From JADMJV01 sp964649085 (GTDB lineage Bacteria; Vulcanimicrobiota; Xenobia; Xenobiales; JADMJV01), in contig CAZYPN010000005.1 in the NCBI GenBank assembly GCA_964649085.1, forward strand, positions 124,001-188,000: a stretch of DNA of 64,000 nucleotides, read 5' to 3'. A model generated the notes under the pieces. It did not search any database, was not told where the DNA came from, and saw nothing but the letters and a program-made list of their open reading frames with translations. Every line of letters begins with the position of its first letter. The first letter of the stretch is position 1. Shown piece by piece: positions 26,106 to 34,177 of this stretch. A program made the translations under genes and the position numbers.

Positions 26106-26480
26106 ATGATAGCCTGGATGACGACCACAGAAAATCGAGCACTGGAGCTGGCCGACCGCAAGGGGTTCTTGAGCTGTCGGCGCGATCAGCGCACCCTGAT
26201 GGATCAGCACGCGGCTCGCTGTCGCGAGCGCCGAGTTCCGGTGCTGCGGGTCGAGCGTCACTCTCAGGGTCTGAGTCAGGTAGTGCTCTGCTGGCCTCAG
26301 CATCAGGCTGCGCTGGCCGTCGAGCGGCAGGAGCAGTTGCGGGACTTGCTGGGCACTCCCAGCGGTTCGCAGGGCCTGTTGCCCCTGGTGTTCCGAGGTG
26401 GCGCCTACAGCCAGATGATGCAACCAGACGATGCTGAGCTCCTGGCCGTGCGCATCGCTGCCTGGCTGTCGGAGCTGTAG
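26106..26480 (+). CDS. Small hypothetical protein
   Basis: The 124-residue product begins MIAWMTTTENRALELADRKG and is Arg/Gln/Leu-rich with no membrane helix or signal. The middle part (RVPVLRVERHSQGLSQVVLC) and a C-terminal helix (DAELLAVRIAAWLSEL) suggest a small alpha/beta domain. No known family is recognised. It lies 55 bp after the esterase and 8 bp before the zinc-ribbon gene, within the same plus-strand run. Confidence 0.65.
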   Translation: MIAWMTTTENRALELADRKGFLSCRRDQRTLMDQHAARCRERRVPVLRVERHSQGLSQVVLCWPQHQAALAVERQEQLRDLLGTPSGSQGLLPLVFRGGAYSQMMQPDDAELLAVRIAAWLSEL

Positions 26481-26488
26481 CCACCTCC

Positions 26489-26911
26489 TTGTTGCCCCGG
26501 TTGTGTCCTCGTTGCCAGCAGGTAGCCATGCTCAGCTTCCGCCAGGATGGTCTCGAGGTTGACAGTTGTCCTGAGTGCTTTGGGGTCTGGTTCGACCGTG
26601 AAGAACTGAAGCGCTTCGTGCAGACGCCTGCGCTGGTTCAGCGCCTTCAAGACGGCAGCCGGGAACTGGACCTGTTGCCCCGCAGTCAGGAAAGGCGCTG
26701 CCCCATTTGCCCCGAGGTAGCCTTGCTGGAAAGCAATCTGGGTCAGGTGTATGTCGATGTGTGTCCTCGTTGCCGTGGCATCTGGCTGGATGGCGGCGAG
26801 TTCGAGCAGGCCATCGCGCAGTATCGCTCTGGCCAGAGAGGGAATCTGGTGGTCCTCAATCAAATCGCAGAGGGACTGAGGTCTCAACGTCAGCTGGAGG
26901 AGGAAACTTGA
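26489..26911 (+). CDS. Double zinc-ribbon protein (zf-TFIIB family, PF13453)
   Basis: The 140-residue protein contains two copies of a ribbon that fits zf-TFIIB: C6/C9 ... C27/C30 followed by GVWFDREEL, and C71/C74 ... C92/C95 followed by GIWLDGGEF. The spacing and the WLD/WFD-x-x-E/F phrase after the second cysteine pair are characteristic. Function in bacteria is unknown; nucleic-acid or protein binding is usual for such ribbons. The start is TTG 26489 with CCTCC context nearby rather than a good ribosome site. Its end (GGAGGAGGAAACTTGA) supplies the ribosome site of the next gene, with TTGA overlap. Confidence 0.85.
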   Translation: MLPRLCPRCQQVAMLSFRQDGLEVDSCPECFGVWFDREELKRFVQTPALVQRLQDGSRELDLLPRSQERRCPICPEVALLESNLGQVYVDVCPRCRGIWLDGGEFEQAIAQYRSGQRGNLVVLNQIAEGLRSQRQLEEET

Positions 26912-28107
26912 TTCACGTAGTTGCGCTGGGGGGCGATGGTACCGGTCCGGAAGTACTGGGCCACGCACTGAAGGTGCTGGAAACCGTCCAACAATGGAGC
27001 GGAATCGAATTCCAGGTGGAGTCTATCCCCTGTGGCGGCCAGTACTATCTCGAGCACGGACGCGATTGGCCCGAGGGCTCCGAGCAGCGCTGCCAGGCTG
27101 CCGATGTGATTTTGCTCGGGGCGGTCGGCTGGCCTGCTCCCGATGGCTCCGGCCCGGTAACGATGAGCAACGGCAAAATGGCGGGCTGGTCTCCGGTCAT
27201 CGGCAACCGAATCCAACTGAACCTGTATGCCAACATTCGCCCGGTCAAACTCTTTCCGGGAGTGCACCAGCGCATCCACGGAAAACCCCAGTCGGTGTGG
27301 CGTCCCGAACTCGTCGACATGGTGATTTTACGAGAGAATACCGAGGATCTCTACTCGGGCATCGGCGGAAGTCTGCGCACGGGTGGGCTGGAGTCGGTGG
27401 CGGTGGACACTCGCCTGATTACGCGCGAGGCCAGCCAGAAAGTGATTCGCAAGGCCTTTGAACTGTGCCGCAAGCGTCCGCGCGGCGCGCCGGGCGACGG
27501 CAAGAAACGCGTTACGGCCGTCGTCAAAGATAATGTTTTGCAGGGTTGCAAGCTCTTTGCCCAGGTGTTTCGCGAAGTGGGCCGTGACTATCCAGACATC
27601 GAGCAAGAAACGGCCATCGTCGATGCCTTCACCCAGTGGCTGATCGGCCAACCCGAACACTATGATGTGGTGGTCACCACCAATATGTTCGGCGACATCG
27701 TCACCGATCTGGCCAGCGTCCTCCAGGGGGGCATGGGCATGGCGGTGGGTTGCAACGTGGGAGAGGATCACGCGATGTTCGAGCCCATCCACGGCTCGGC
27801 CCCCAAGTATGCCGGTCAGGACAAAGTCAATCCTATCGCCATGATTCTCTCGCTGCGAGAGGCCCTGGCCTGGCTGGCCGACCGTCCCCGCTTTGCCGAG
27901 CAGCGCAGCCGCCTGCTTCAGGCTGGAAACGCCTTAGAGGCAGCGGTAGCAGAGGTCCTTCAGGAGGGTCGCTGGCTGACCTACGATCTGGTGGGTGCCG
28001 AACGGGCCTGCTCCGGAACCCGCACCACCCAGGCGATCATCGAGGCCCTGAGTCGCCAGTTGGAAGGCGCAGCCTTGCCATCGGATGGGGCGGCTGCTAT
28101 CCTGTAA
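26908..28107 (+). CDS. Isocitrate/isopropylmalate dehydrogenase-family enzyme
   Basis: The real start is TTG 26908, overlapping the zinc-ribbon stop (TTGA) and preceded by GGAGGAGG; this yields 399 residues. The N-terminus IHVVALGGDGTGPEVL is the family hallmark. Also seen are the RENTEDLYSG substrate block (Tyr in ENTEDLY), the Lys region VVKDNVLQG, and NMFGDIVTDLASVLQGG (about 260) followed by FEPIHGSAPKYAGQDKVNP. Family members are NAD(P)-dependent oxidative decarboxylases of leucine, TCA or tartrate metabolism. Which one cannot be assigned; leuB, leuC and leuD are not next to it. The DPxxI-like substrate pocket deserves comparison with homoisocitrate and tartrate dehydrogenases. Confidence 0.92.
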   Translation: MIHVVALGGDGTGPEVLGHALKVLETVQQWSGIEFQVESIPCGGQYYLEHGRDWPEGSEQRCQAADVILLGAVGWPAPDGSGPVTMSNGKMAGWSPVIGNRIQLNLYANIRPVKLFPGVHQRIHGKPQSVWRPELVDMVILRENTEDLYSGIGGSLRTGGLESVAVDTRLITREASQKVIRKAFELCRKRPRGAPGDGKKRVTAVVKDNVLQGCKLFAQVFREVGRDYPDIEQETAIVDAFTQWLIGQPEHYDVVVTTNMFGDIVTDLASVLQGGMGMAVGCNVGEDHAMFEPIHGSAPKYAGQDKVNPIAMILSLREALAWLADRPRFAEQRSRLLQAGNALEAAVAEVLQEGRWLTYDLVGAERACSGTRTTQAIIEALSRQLEGAALPSDGAAAIL

Positions 28108-28178
28108 CCCGGACGGGGTGATTTCCGGGTTTCCTGGACGTTCGCCTCCAGGCCACCGGGCAGATCGGAGAGCGTGCG

Positions 28179-28571
28179 GTGAAGCCATCCAGTCCAACAA
28201 TCCGGCGTGCCATGTATCGAGGAGCCCGCTGGGGTGCATTCCTCCTGGGCCTGAGTTCTTTTTTGTGTGGGCTCACCGTGTGTATCTATTTTCGGCTGCC
28301 GGTGCCCCCGGTGTTTATTACCGAAATCGGGGTCATGCTGGGGGCTGGACTGGGGGCACTGATCGGCTACGTCGGCTGCTTCCCGGGGGGAAGAGCCTGT
28401 CTGGGCGGGCTGAGTCTCGGTCTGCTGGCAGGGCTACCGCTGGCGCTGTTTTTCGGCAGCCCCGGATTGCTGGTAGGTTGCCTGACGCTGGGCCTGTTGC
28501 TGGGCTACCAGAGTGCTCACTCCGGTGTGACCACCTCTTCGCCGGGTTGGAAGCTGCACCTCAGGGAATGA
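28179..28571 (+). CDS. Small multi-pass membrane protein
   Basis: The 130-residue product has about four hydrophobic helices rich in Gly and Leu (for example GAFLLGLSSFLCGLTVCIYF, and VGCLTLGLLLGYQ near the end) and a short charged tail. GTG 28179 is used; ATG 28212 (M12) is also possible. No family is recognised. It follows the dehydrogenase at about 70 bp and runs tail-to-tail into the minus-strand propeller-like gene with an 11-bp overlap. Confidence 0.65.
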   Translation: MKPSSPTIRRAMYRGARWGAFLLGLSSFLCGLTVCIYFRLPVPPVFITEIGVMLGAGLGALIGYVGCFPGGRACLGGLSLGLLAGLPLALFFGSPGLLVGCLTLGLLLGYQSAHSGVTTSSPGWKLHLRE

Positions 28572-29508
28572 GCCAGGTTTCGTATACCGAAGCACTTTCT
28601 TCGGGGTTGTCGCCGTCGGTAACCACCAGTGCCTGCACTTTTTCCCCCACTCGGGCATTGAGGCAGATGCCCTCGAGCTTCACGGGCAGGTCGACGGGCT
28701 CGATGCGCGATACGGTTCCATCGGCTTCCAGCACACCGATGTGCGACCCAAGCACCTGGCCATCGTCGTAGGGGTTGTCGGTATCTTCGGCCGCGGCCGT
28801 GAACAGGCAGCGACTTTCATCGAGGGGGGTTAAATCGGTGATGGTCAGAGGGACCGGCCCCCGGCTTCCAGGCAGGCTGGGAAGCTGCAGCGGTTGGATC
28901 TGTTGCACCAGTTCCGGGCCCCAACTCTGGCCGTGTCGGGCTTGTTCAAGGGCCTGTCTCAAGTCCAGATCGATGAGGGCGTTCTGGGCCAGGCTGCTGT
29001 TGCCTCGCTGGGCCAGTCGCAGTCGACCATCTCGAATCACCGGGGCCATCCCCTCGATGTTGAGGTCGGGGAAGCGCTGCTGCAGCGAGCGGTAGAGGGG
29101 TTCCAGGCCAAACTCTACGGAGTTGCCCGGCTGCCCTTGTGGGTCCAGGGTTACGCAAACGCCTCGCATACGGGCCTCGCTGGAGCCAGAGCCCAGGGCC
29201 ACCCAGTAGGCCTGATCGCCCTGCCAGAGCACCGAGGCCGATTCGAGGTCGGGCTTGAGCTTCTTGCGCTCCTTGTGGTCGTGGGGTAGGGGGGGGCGTT
29301 GGAACAGCCGATACAGTTGGCCCTCTTCGTCGGGGGCATCGGCTTTGAAAACGGCAACGTCCAAAGCGTCATCGGCGATGATGTGCAGCGTGTTGGCTAC
29401 CCGGGTCAGGCCACTGCCCGCTGCCAGGTGGCAGGGCAGCCCTTCGCTCAGGGGTTTGGCCAGGGGCAGGGTGCGCACCAGGGCAAGGGTCAACAATCCG
29501 GCAGTCAT
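28561..29508 (-). CDS. Secreted propeller-like protein (resembles DUF6929)
   Basis: The 315-residue protein starts with a signal-like helix (MTAGLLTLALVRTLPLAKPL). The rest has repeated strand pairs of a beta-propeller: LTRVANTLHIIADD, AYWVALGSGSSEARM, IRDGRLRLAQRGN, ITDLTPLDESRCLFTAAAED, DNPYDDGQVLGSHIGVLE and VKLEGICLNA. The DNPYDDG and EGI phrases resemble proteins annotated DUF6929; I recall this from memory and rate it moderate. Function is unknown; such propellers may bind extracellular ligands. It is divergent from the metallophosphoesterase gene, with 83 bp between. Confidence 0.7.
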   Translation of the reverse strand: MTAGLLTLALVRTLPLAKPLSEGLPCHLAAGSGLTRVANTLHIIADDALDVAVFKADAPDEEGQLYRLFQRPPLPHDHKERKKLKPDLESASVLWQGDQAYWVALGSGSSEARMRGVCVTLDPQGQPGNSVEFGLEPLYRSLQQRFPDLNIEGMAPVIRDGRLRLAQRGNSSLAQNALIDLDLRQALEQARHGQSWGPELVQQIQPLQLPSLPGSRGPVPLTITDLTPLDESRCLFTAAAEDTDNPYDDGQVLGSHIGVLEADGTVSRIEPVDLPVKLEGICLNARVGEKVQALVVTDGDNPEESASVYETWLIP

Positions 29509-29591
29509 CGACAGTTATTCGATTTCCTCCGGGCACCCCCTGCGCCTGCGCTCGGCAGGAGCCGAACCATGGTGAAGAGGAAGGGCCCACC

Positions 29592-30674
29592 ATGGCCAGG
29601 ATGTGGTTGTTGCTTGTGTGGCTTGCCCTGGGACTGTGGGCCCGGGCCGAAGAACTGCGGCTGGTTCAATTCTCGGATATTCACTCAGGCGGCAAGTTCT
29701 TTTCCTCGGCTCACTTCCTGCCGGCCGTGTCGGAGGGGCTGCAGTTGAAGCCTGGGGCCGTCTTGCTCAGCGGCGACCATTGCGATAACAGCCACGATCT
29801 CGAGACTTTCCCGACTCGCTATCGACAGGCCCTGCTCACCTGGAAGCAGGCACTCGCCGATTACGCCGGGCCCGTTCTGTTCACGCTTGGCAATGACGAT
29901 TTCCGACATAATTATCAGAGTCGCCCCGAAGATCTGCAGGACGCCTACCGTGCCGGGCGTGAAATTTGGGGCCAGACCTATTATCTGGACGGGTTGGGCA
30001 ACGGAGTGGCACCCTCAAGGCCGGGTGGCTTTGGCTGGCTCTCCTTGAATTCTCAGGTATTTGCCCTGTACAACCAGACGCCCGAAGCCGAGCAGCAGGC
30101 GCAGCAAACTCTGGATTGGCTGAAACAGCAGCTGCAGGCTGAAGAGGGTCCCGTGGTCTTGCTCTGCCACATTCCCCCCGCCTGGGATTTGTACAACCAC
30201 AAGCCAGGCTGGAAACCCCGCTGGTTACGCCAATTTTTGGCCCTATTGCAGAACCATCCGGGCCAGGTGGTGGTGCTGAGCGGGCATTACCACCGCAATC
30301 ATGTGCAGGGTCTGCGACGAGGCATTCCGATTCCAGTGCTCACCACCGGGGCTCTGGCGACCAAGTATGGATACCAGCCAAACTGGCGCGAGTACCGCTG
30401 GGACATCGTGCCTGGGAAGGCGATTGAGCGGATCGACTATCTGGTGCACTACCCCTTGCGGCCCGATTGGCAGCACTATTATCGTTTGCTGCCTGGGGCC
30501 CTGGAGCAGTTTCGTCAGCAACTGCGTCAACCGGCCTTCCTGGAAGACTACCTGCGTGACGTCTACGGGCGCTGGAATCAGTGGACGGGAATGGCCGACG
30601 GCAAGGGCATTCGTGAGGCGGTGTATGAAGAGTTCTGGCTGGAGGACGGGCTCGACAGGGCCGCTTCGGAATAG
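29592..30674 (+). CDS. Secreted metallophosphoesterase (calcineurin-like)
   Basis: The 360-residue protein has a signal peptide (MARMWLLLVWLALGLWARA). The dimetal motifs are in order: DIH at D29/H31, GDHCD (about 61-65), GNDD (about 98-101, with Asp at the usual His-neighbour position), LCHIPP and GHYHRNH. These fit the calcineurin-like superfamily, which hydrolyses phosphomonoesters, phosphodiesters or sphingomyelin-type substrates. The C-terminal helical part (FRQQLRQPAFLEDYLRDVY and after) is an extension of unknown role. Ribosome site AGAGGAAGG is well placed before ATG 29592. Substrate unknown. Confidence 0.92.
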   Translation: MARMWLLLVWLALGLWARAEELRLVQFSDIHSGGKFFSSAHFLPAVSEGLQLKPGAVLLSGDHCDNSHDLETFPTRYRQALLTWKQALADYAGPVLFTLGNDDFRHNYQSRPEDLQDAYRAGREIWGQTYYLDGLGNGVAPSRPGGFGWLSLNSQVFALYNQTPEAEQQAQQTLDWLKQQLQAEEGPVVLLCHIPPAWDLYNHKPGWKPRWLRQFLALLQNHPGQVVVLSGHYHRNHVQGLRRGIPIPVLTTGALATKYGYQPNWREYRWDIVPGKAIERIDYLVHYPLRPDWQHYYRLLPGALEQFRQQLRQPAFLEDYLRDVYGRWNQWTGMADGKGIREAVYEEFWLEDGLDRAASE

Positions 30675-30692
30675 GGCGAACAACCGGAGCCC

Positions 30693-30962
30693 ATGTGTCG
30701 TAACATTCGTCCGTTGTTCAATTTTGAACCCCCGGCCAGCGCCGAAGAAGTTCGCCTGGCGGCGCTTCAGTTCGTGCGCAAGGTGAGCGGAACCCAGCGC
30801 CCCTCGAAGGCCAATCAGGCCGCTGTCGAGCGGGCGGTAGGGGAGATCGCAGCCACGACTTCACGTTTGCTGGCCGAACTCACCACCCTGGCATCACCGA
30901 AAAACCGCGAAGAAGAGGCGCAGCGCGCTCGTCAGCGCAGCCGAAGCCGCTACTTTTCTTGA
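30693..30962 (+). CDS. DUF2277-family protein
   Basis: The 89-residue protein begins MCRNIRPLFNFEPPAS and contains EVRLAALQFVRKVSGTQRPSKANQAA in two helical blocks; this is a near-canonical DUF2277 sequence, a family of small proteins mostly from Actinobacteria, Chloroflexi and related soil bacteria, with unknown function. Its basic tail (RARQRSRSRYFS) is longer than average. It follows the metallophosphoesterase by 18 bp and converges on the pilT gene with a 13-bp overlap. Confidence 0.93.
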   Translation: MCRNIRPLFNFEPPASAEEVRLAALQFVRKVSGTQRPSKANQAAVERAVGEIAATTSRLLAELTTLASPKNREEEAQRARQRSRSRYFS

Positions 30963-32047
30963 CCCCAGCCCGGCGGAGGGTTGATTCCGGCCCGCTGCAG
31001 AGAGGTCGGGGTGTGACAGCGCTCGTAGGCCATTTCCACCGAGATGCGATTTTCCTGAACCAGCCGGATCAGGTGCTGATCCATACTCTGCATGCCTTCT
31101 TTGGCCCCCATCGTGATGAACGAGGAGATTTGAGAAGTTTTGCCTTCGCGAATCAGACCGGCCACACCCATGTTGACCAGCATGATTTCCTGCACGGCCA
31201 CGCGCCCGCTGCCGTCCTCGGTTTTTACCAGCTGTTGGGCCACGACGCCTTTGAGAGTGCCAGAAAGCATAGAGCGGATCGAGTCTTGGGCGTCGGCTGG
31301 GAAGACGTCGATGATGCGGTCGACGGTCTTTGAGGCCGAGTTGGTATGCAGGGTTCCGAACACCAGGTGGCCGGTTTCGGCCGCCGAGATGGCTTCGCTG
31401 ATGGTTTCCAGGTCACGCATCTCGCCCACCAGCACGATGTCGGGTGACTCGCGCAGAGCAGCCCGCAGAGCCTGGTTGAAGCTGCGCGCGTGTACCCCCA
31501 CCTGGCGCTGCTGGATCATGGCTTTCTTGGAGGTGTGGGCGAACTCGATCGGGTCTTCGATGGTGATGATGTGGACGCCACGGTTGATATTGATATGGTT
31601 GACCATCGCGGCCAGGGTGGTGGATTTACCCGAGCCCGTCGGGCCGGTAACGATCACCAGACCTTTCTTGTAATTGCAAATTTCTCGCAGAACCTCGGGC
31701 AGGTCCAGTTCCTCAAGGGTGGGGATGCGCGAGGGAATGACCCGCAGTACCCCGCCGTAACCGTGATGCTGCAGCAAGAAGTTGGCTCGAAATCGGGCCA
31801 GATCGGGTACTTCATAAGCGAGATCCACGCTGCCGGTAGAGAACAGGGTGTCCTGATGGGCCTCGTCCAGCACAGCGTTGACAAGATTCTCCATGTACTG
31901 ATGACTGAGGGGGGGTTCATCAAGAAAGGTGATGTCACCCAGAATGCGGATGGCTGGGGGAGAGTTGGTCTGCAGATGCAGGTCGGAGCCCCCGCGGTCC
32001 ACCACCTGGTGGAGGTAGCGATCGAGCATTTCCGAGCGGCGAATCAT
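30950..32047 (-). CDS. PilT-type type IV pilus retraction ATPase
   Basis: A 365-residue PilT/GspE-superfamily ATPase with an N-terminal PAS-like domain (1-110) and C-terminal RecA-like domain. Visible motifs: Walker A GPTGSGKST (135-143), Asp box ITIEDPIEF, Walker B PDIVLVGEMRD, the His box GHLVFGTLHTNSA with both histidines, and a GVAGLIREGKTSQI phrase equivalent to the AIRNLIRE motif of PilT. These retraction motors depolymerise pilin. Its start overlaps the stop of the upstream paralogue (ATGA, 32044-32047). No pilin or assembly genes are adjacent. Confidence 0.95.
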   Translation of the reverse strand: MIRRSEMLDRYLHQVVDRGGSDLHLQTNSPPAIRILGDITFLDEPPLSHQYMENLVNAVLDEAHQDTLFSTGSVDLAYEVPDLARFRANFLLQHHGYGGVLRVIPSRIPTLEELDLPEVLREICNYKKGLVIVTGPTGSGKSTTLAAMVNHININRGVHIITIEDPIEFAHTSKKAMIQQRQVGVHARSFNQALRAALRESPDIVLVGEMRDLETISEAISAAETGHLVFGTLHTNSASKTVDRIIDVFPADAQDSIRSMLSGTLKGVVAQQLVKTEDGSGRVAVQEIMLVNMGVAGLIREGKTSQISSFITMGAKEGMQSMDQHLIRLVQENRISVEMAYERCHTPTSLQRAGINPPPGWGQEK

Positions 32048-33138
32048 AGCCCACCTCCACTGATATGGGCACGTTCGATGAAGCTGTTTTTGTCGTGGGC
32101 CCGGTCGACCGCCTCGCGGGCGTCGACCACGCCCTGCTTCACCAGAGCCAATAAACTGTCGTCCATCAAGCGCATGCCTTTCTTGGCGGCCGTCTGCATT
32201 ACAGAGTTCACCTGATGCATCTTGTTTTCACGAATGAGATTGCCGATCGGACCGGTGGCCAGCATGACTTCCACCGAAGCCACTCGTCCTTTACCGTCAG
32301 CTCTGGGCAACAACTGCTGTGAAATGACGCCGCGCAAAGAGTCGGCCAGCATCATTCGAACCTGCGACTGTTGGCGCGGGGGAAAGGCGTTGACGATACG
32401 GTTGATGGTTTGGGCCGCCGAGATAGTATTGAGCGTGCTGAGAACGAGGTGGCCCGTCTCTGCGGCGGTGATCGCCAGCGAGATGGTCTCCAGGTCGCGC
32501 AGTTCGCCGACCAGGATGAGGTCCGGGTCTTCGCGCAGGCTGGCCCTCAAAGCACTGGCGTAGGAGTCGGTGTGCAGGCCAACCTGCCGCTGCACGATCA
32601 GGCTGCGCTTGGTGGGGTGAACAAACTCAATGGGATCTTCCACCGTGATCACGTTGAGCGGACGCCCTCGATTGCAGTAGTCAACCAGGGCCGCCAGAGT
32701 CGAGGTCTTGCCGCAGCCCGTCGGGCCGGTAACCAGCACCAGGCCCTGGTGAAACTCCATGAGATTGGGGCCCAACTCCTCGGGCAGGCCCAGTTCGGCC
32801 AGCGTGGGGATTTCGCGGGGGATACTGCGAAAACAGATACTGGGACCAAAGCGCTGGAAGAATGCGTTGGCGCGAAACCGGCAAAATCCCATGGTGGGGT
32901 GCTCGATCTGGTAGGCGAAATCCATGTCTTGCTGGGTTTTCAGCGTTTCCAGTTCGGTTTCGGAAAGCACCTGACGCAGCAGGTCTTCGACTACGGATTG
33001 CTCGAGCTGGCTGCCATCGCCCAGCTGGACCAGCGAGCCGTAACGCCGCATGGTCAGAGGGTAGCCCGCTGCTACAAGCAGGTCGGACCCGTTCTGCTGG
33101 ACCATCTCCAACAGCAACTGGTTCATGTCCATGGACAA
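32044..33138 (-). CDS. Second PilT/PilU-like ATPase with altered His box
   Basis: A 364-residue paralogue of the preceding ATPase, translationally coupled to it. Walker A is GPTGCGKT (138-145), the Asp box is ITVEDPIEF and Walker B is PDLILVGELRD, with GNLIRENKMHQVNSVM in place of the PilT AIRNLIRE block. In the His box the first His is kept (ETGHLVLST), but the second, TLHT in PilT, is Asn (TLNT). Since that His is reported to be functionally important in PilT, this protein may have reduced retraction activity or a modulating PilU-like role. It starts at ATG 33138, on the far side of a 157-bp divergent gap. Confidence 0.92.
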   Translation of the reverse strand: MSMDMNQLLLEMVQQNGSDLLVAAGYPLTMRRYGSLVQLGDGSQLEQSVVEDLLRQVLSETELETLKTQQDMDFAYQIEHPTMGFCRFRANAFFQRFGPSICFRSIPREIPTLAELGLPEELGPNLMEFHQGLVLVTGPTGCGKTSTLAALVDYCNRGRPLNVITVEDPIEFVHPTKRSLIVQRQVGLHTDSYASALRASLREDPDLILVGELRDLETISLAITAAETGHLVLSTLNTISAAQTINRIVNAFPPRQQSQVRMMLADSLRGVISQQLLPRADGKGRVASVEVMLATGPIGNLIRENKMHQVNSVMQTAAKKGMRLMDDSLLALVKQGVVDAREAVDRAHDKNSFIERAHISGGGL

Positions 33139-33295
33139 TGCTTCCGCTCCTTGGTTGATGTCGTCGCTGGATCTGTTCCCTACCCCGCACGACGATTCAC
33201 TAGTAGCCTGTCGTATTCCTCCGCAGTTGCCGACGAAGGAAATCTTTCTTGTTTCTGTAAGTTCTCTGGCATCAACCCAAAGGAGAATCCCTATC

Positions 33296-33694
33296 GTGTC
33301 CTTGAGTGTCGCCGACCTTCACGTCGGCAGTGCCGTCTACAGCAAAGAAGGTGAGAAAGTAGGACGGCTGCGCTTTATGATGGTGGATCCGGGCAGCGAG
33401 AGCGTTTCGCATCTCGTGCTCGAGAAAGGCATGTTGCTTCACAGTGACGTGCTGGCACCGGTTTATAGCGTCGAGCAAATCCTTTATCGAGGCATTTTTC
33501 TCAACATTTCCTCGGAAGACGTCGCTTCGCTTCCCGAGTTCCAGGAAGGTCGCTACCTGGCTCGAGAGCGCCATCACCACAACAACGGTGACGGTGGCGA
33601 CCGGCACATCCCTCGTCATCACAGCCACGATCGCGATCGCGAGGGTGGTGGCGGTGGCGGTCACCGTCGCCGCGGCCGCTTCCGTCGCCACTAA
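33296..33694 (+). CDS. PRC-barrel-like protein with His/Arg/Gly-rich tail
   Basis: Start GTG 33296 is chosen because AAGGAG precedes it; the open frame upstream is non-coding. Residues about 1-85 look like a PRC-barrel (DLHVGSAVYSKEGEKVGRL, then VDPGSESVSHLVLEKGML, LAPVYSVEQIL), a fold that binds RNA or other protein partners in ribosome maturation and photosynthetic proteins. The last 45 residues are very unusual: runs of His, Asp/Asn, and then GGGGGGHRRRGRFRRH, an RGG-like basic end. That tail might bind nucleic acid or metal; this is inference. Confidence 0.8.
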   Translation: MSLSVADLHVGSAVYSKEGEKVGRLRFMMVDPGSESVSHLVLEKGMLLHSDVLAPVYSVEQILYRGIFLNISSEDVASLPEFQEGRYLARERHHHNNGDGGDRHIPRHHSHDRDREGGGGGGHRRRGRFRRH

Positions 33695-33771
33695 CGAGTT
33701 CGGCTGCCTCGGCCCTGCGGCCGCAGGCGGTTGCTCTGGTTGCTGCCCATTTGCCAGCAGAGAGGGTTGCG

Positions 33772-34122
33772 GTGCAGTTCGAAAACAAGCAACAGGGTAA
33801 GGCGGTCCTGGCGGCTCTTCAGAAGTTAGCCGAGGCCGACGGATTGGTCTGTGAAAACGAACAGGGATGGCTCGATCGGTTAGGCCAGGAGCTTCAAATC
33901 GAGCCCACCCGGTCCAGTCACTTCAATCTGGATGAACTCTCTCGCCAGGTTGTCGGCCCCGAGCAACGGCAAGAATTGATCCGTTTGCTGCTGTTGGTGA
34001 GTCTGGCCGACGGTCAGGCCACCGAGGCCGAACTGGAGTTTATCCACAAGGTGGCCCGTCGACTGCAGATTCCCGAAGGTCAGGTCGGCGACTGGCTTCA
34101 GTCGCTGAAGGAGGCTGGCTAG
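33772..34122 (+). CDS. TerB-like helical domain protein
   Basis: Start chosen at GTG 33772 with GAGAGG six bases upstream; the frame is open from TTG 33751. The 116-residue product is all helical, and the second half (LLLVSLADGQATEAELEFIHKVARRL in two blocks) matches the TerB/DjlA-N pattern of four to five helices with a conserved ADG and EE motif. TerB-like domains bind metal or associate with membrane stress systems; no tellurite gene neighbours are present. Role unknown. Confidence 0.8.
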   Translation: MQFENKQQGKAVLAALQKLAEADGLVCENEQGWLDRLGQELQIEPTRSSHFNLDELSRQVVGPEQRQELIRLLLLVSLADGQATEAELEFIHKVARRLQIPEGQVGDWLQSLKEAG

Positions 34123-34177
34123 GGGCCGGAACTCCCCTCGACGAGGTCGAGGAGGAGTTGGAACAAGGCGACTATCG

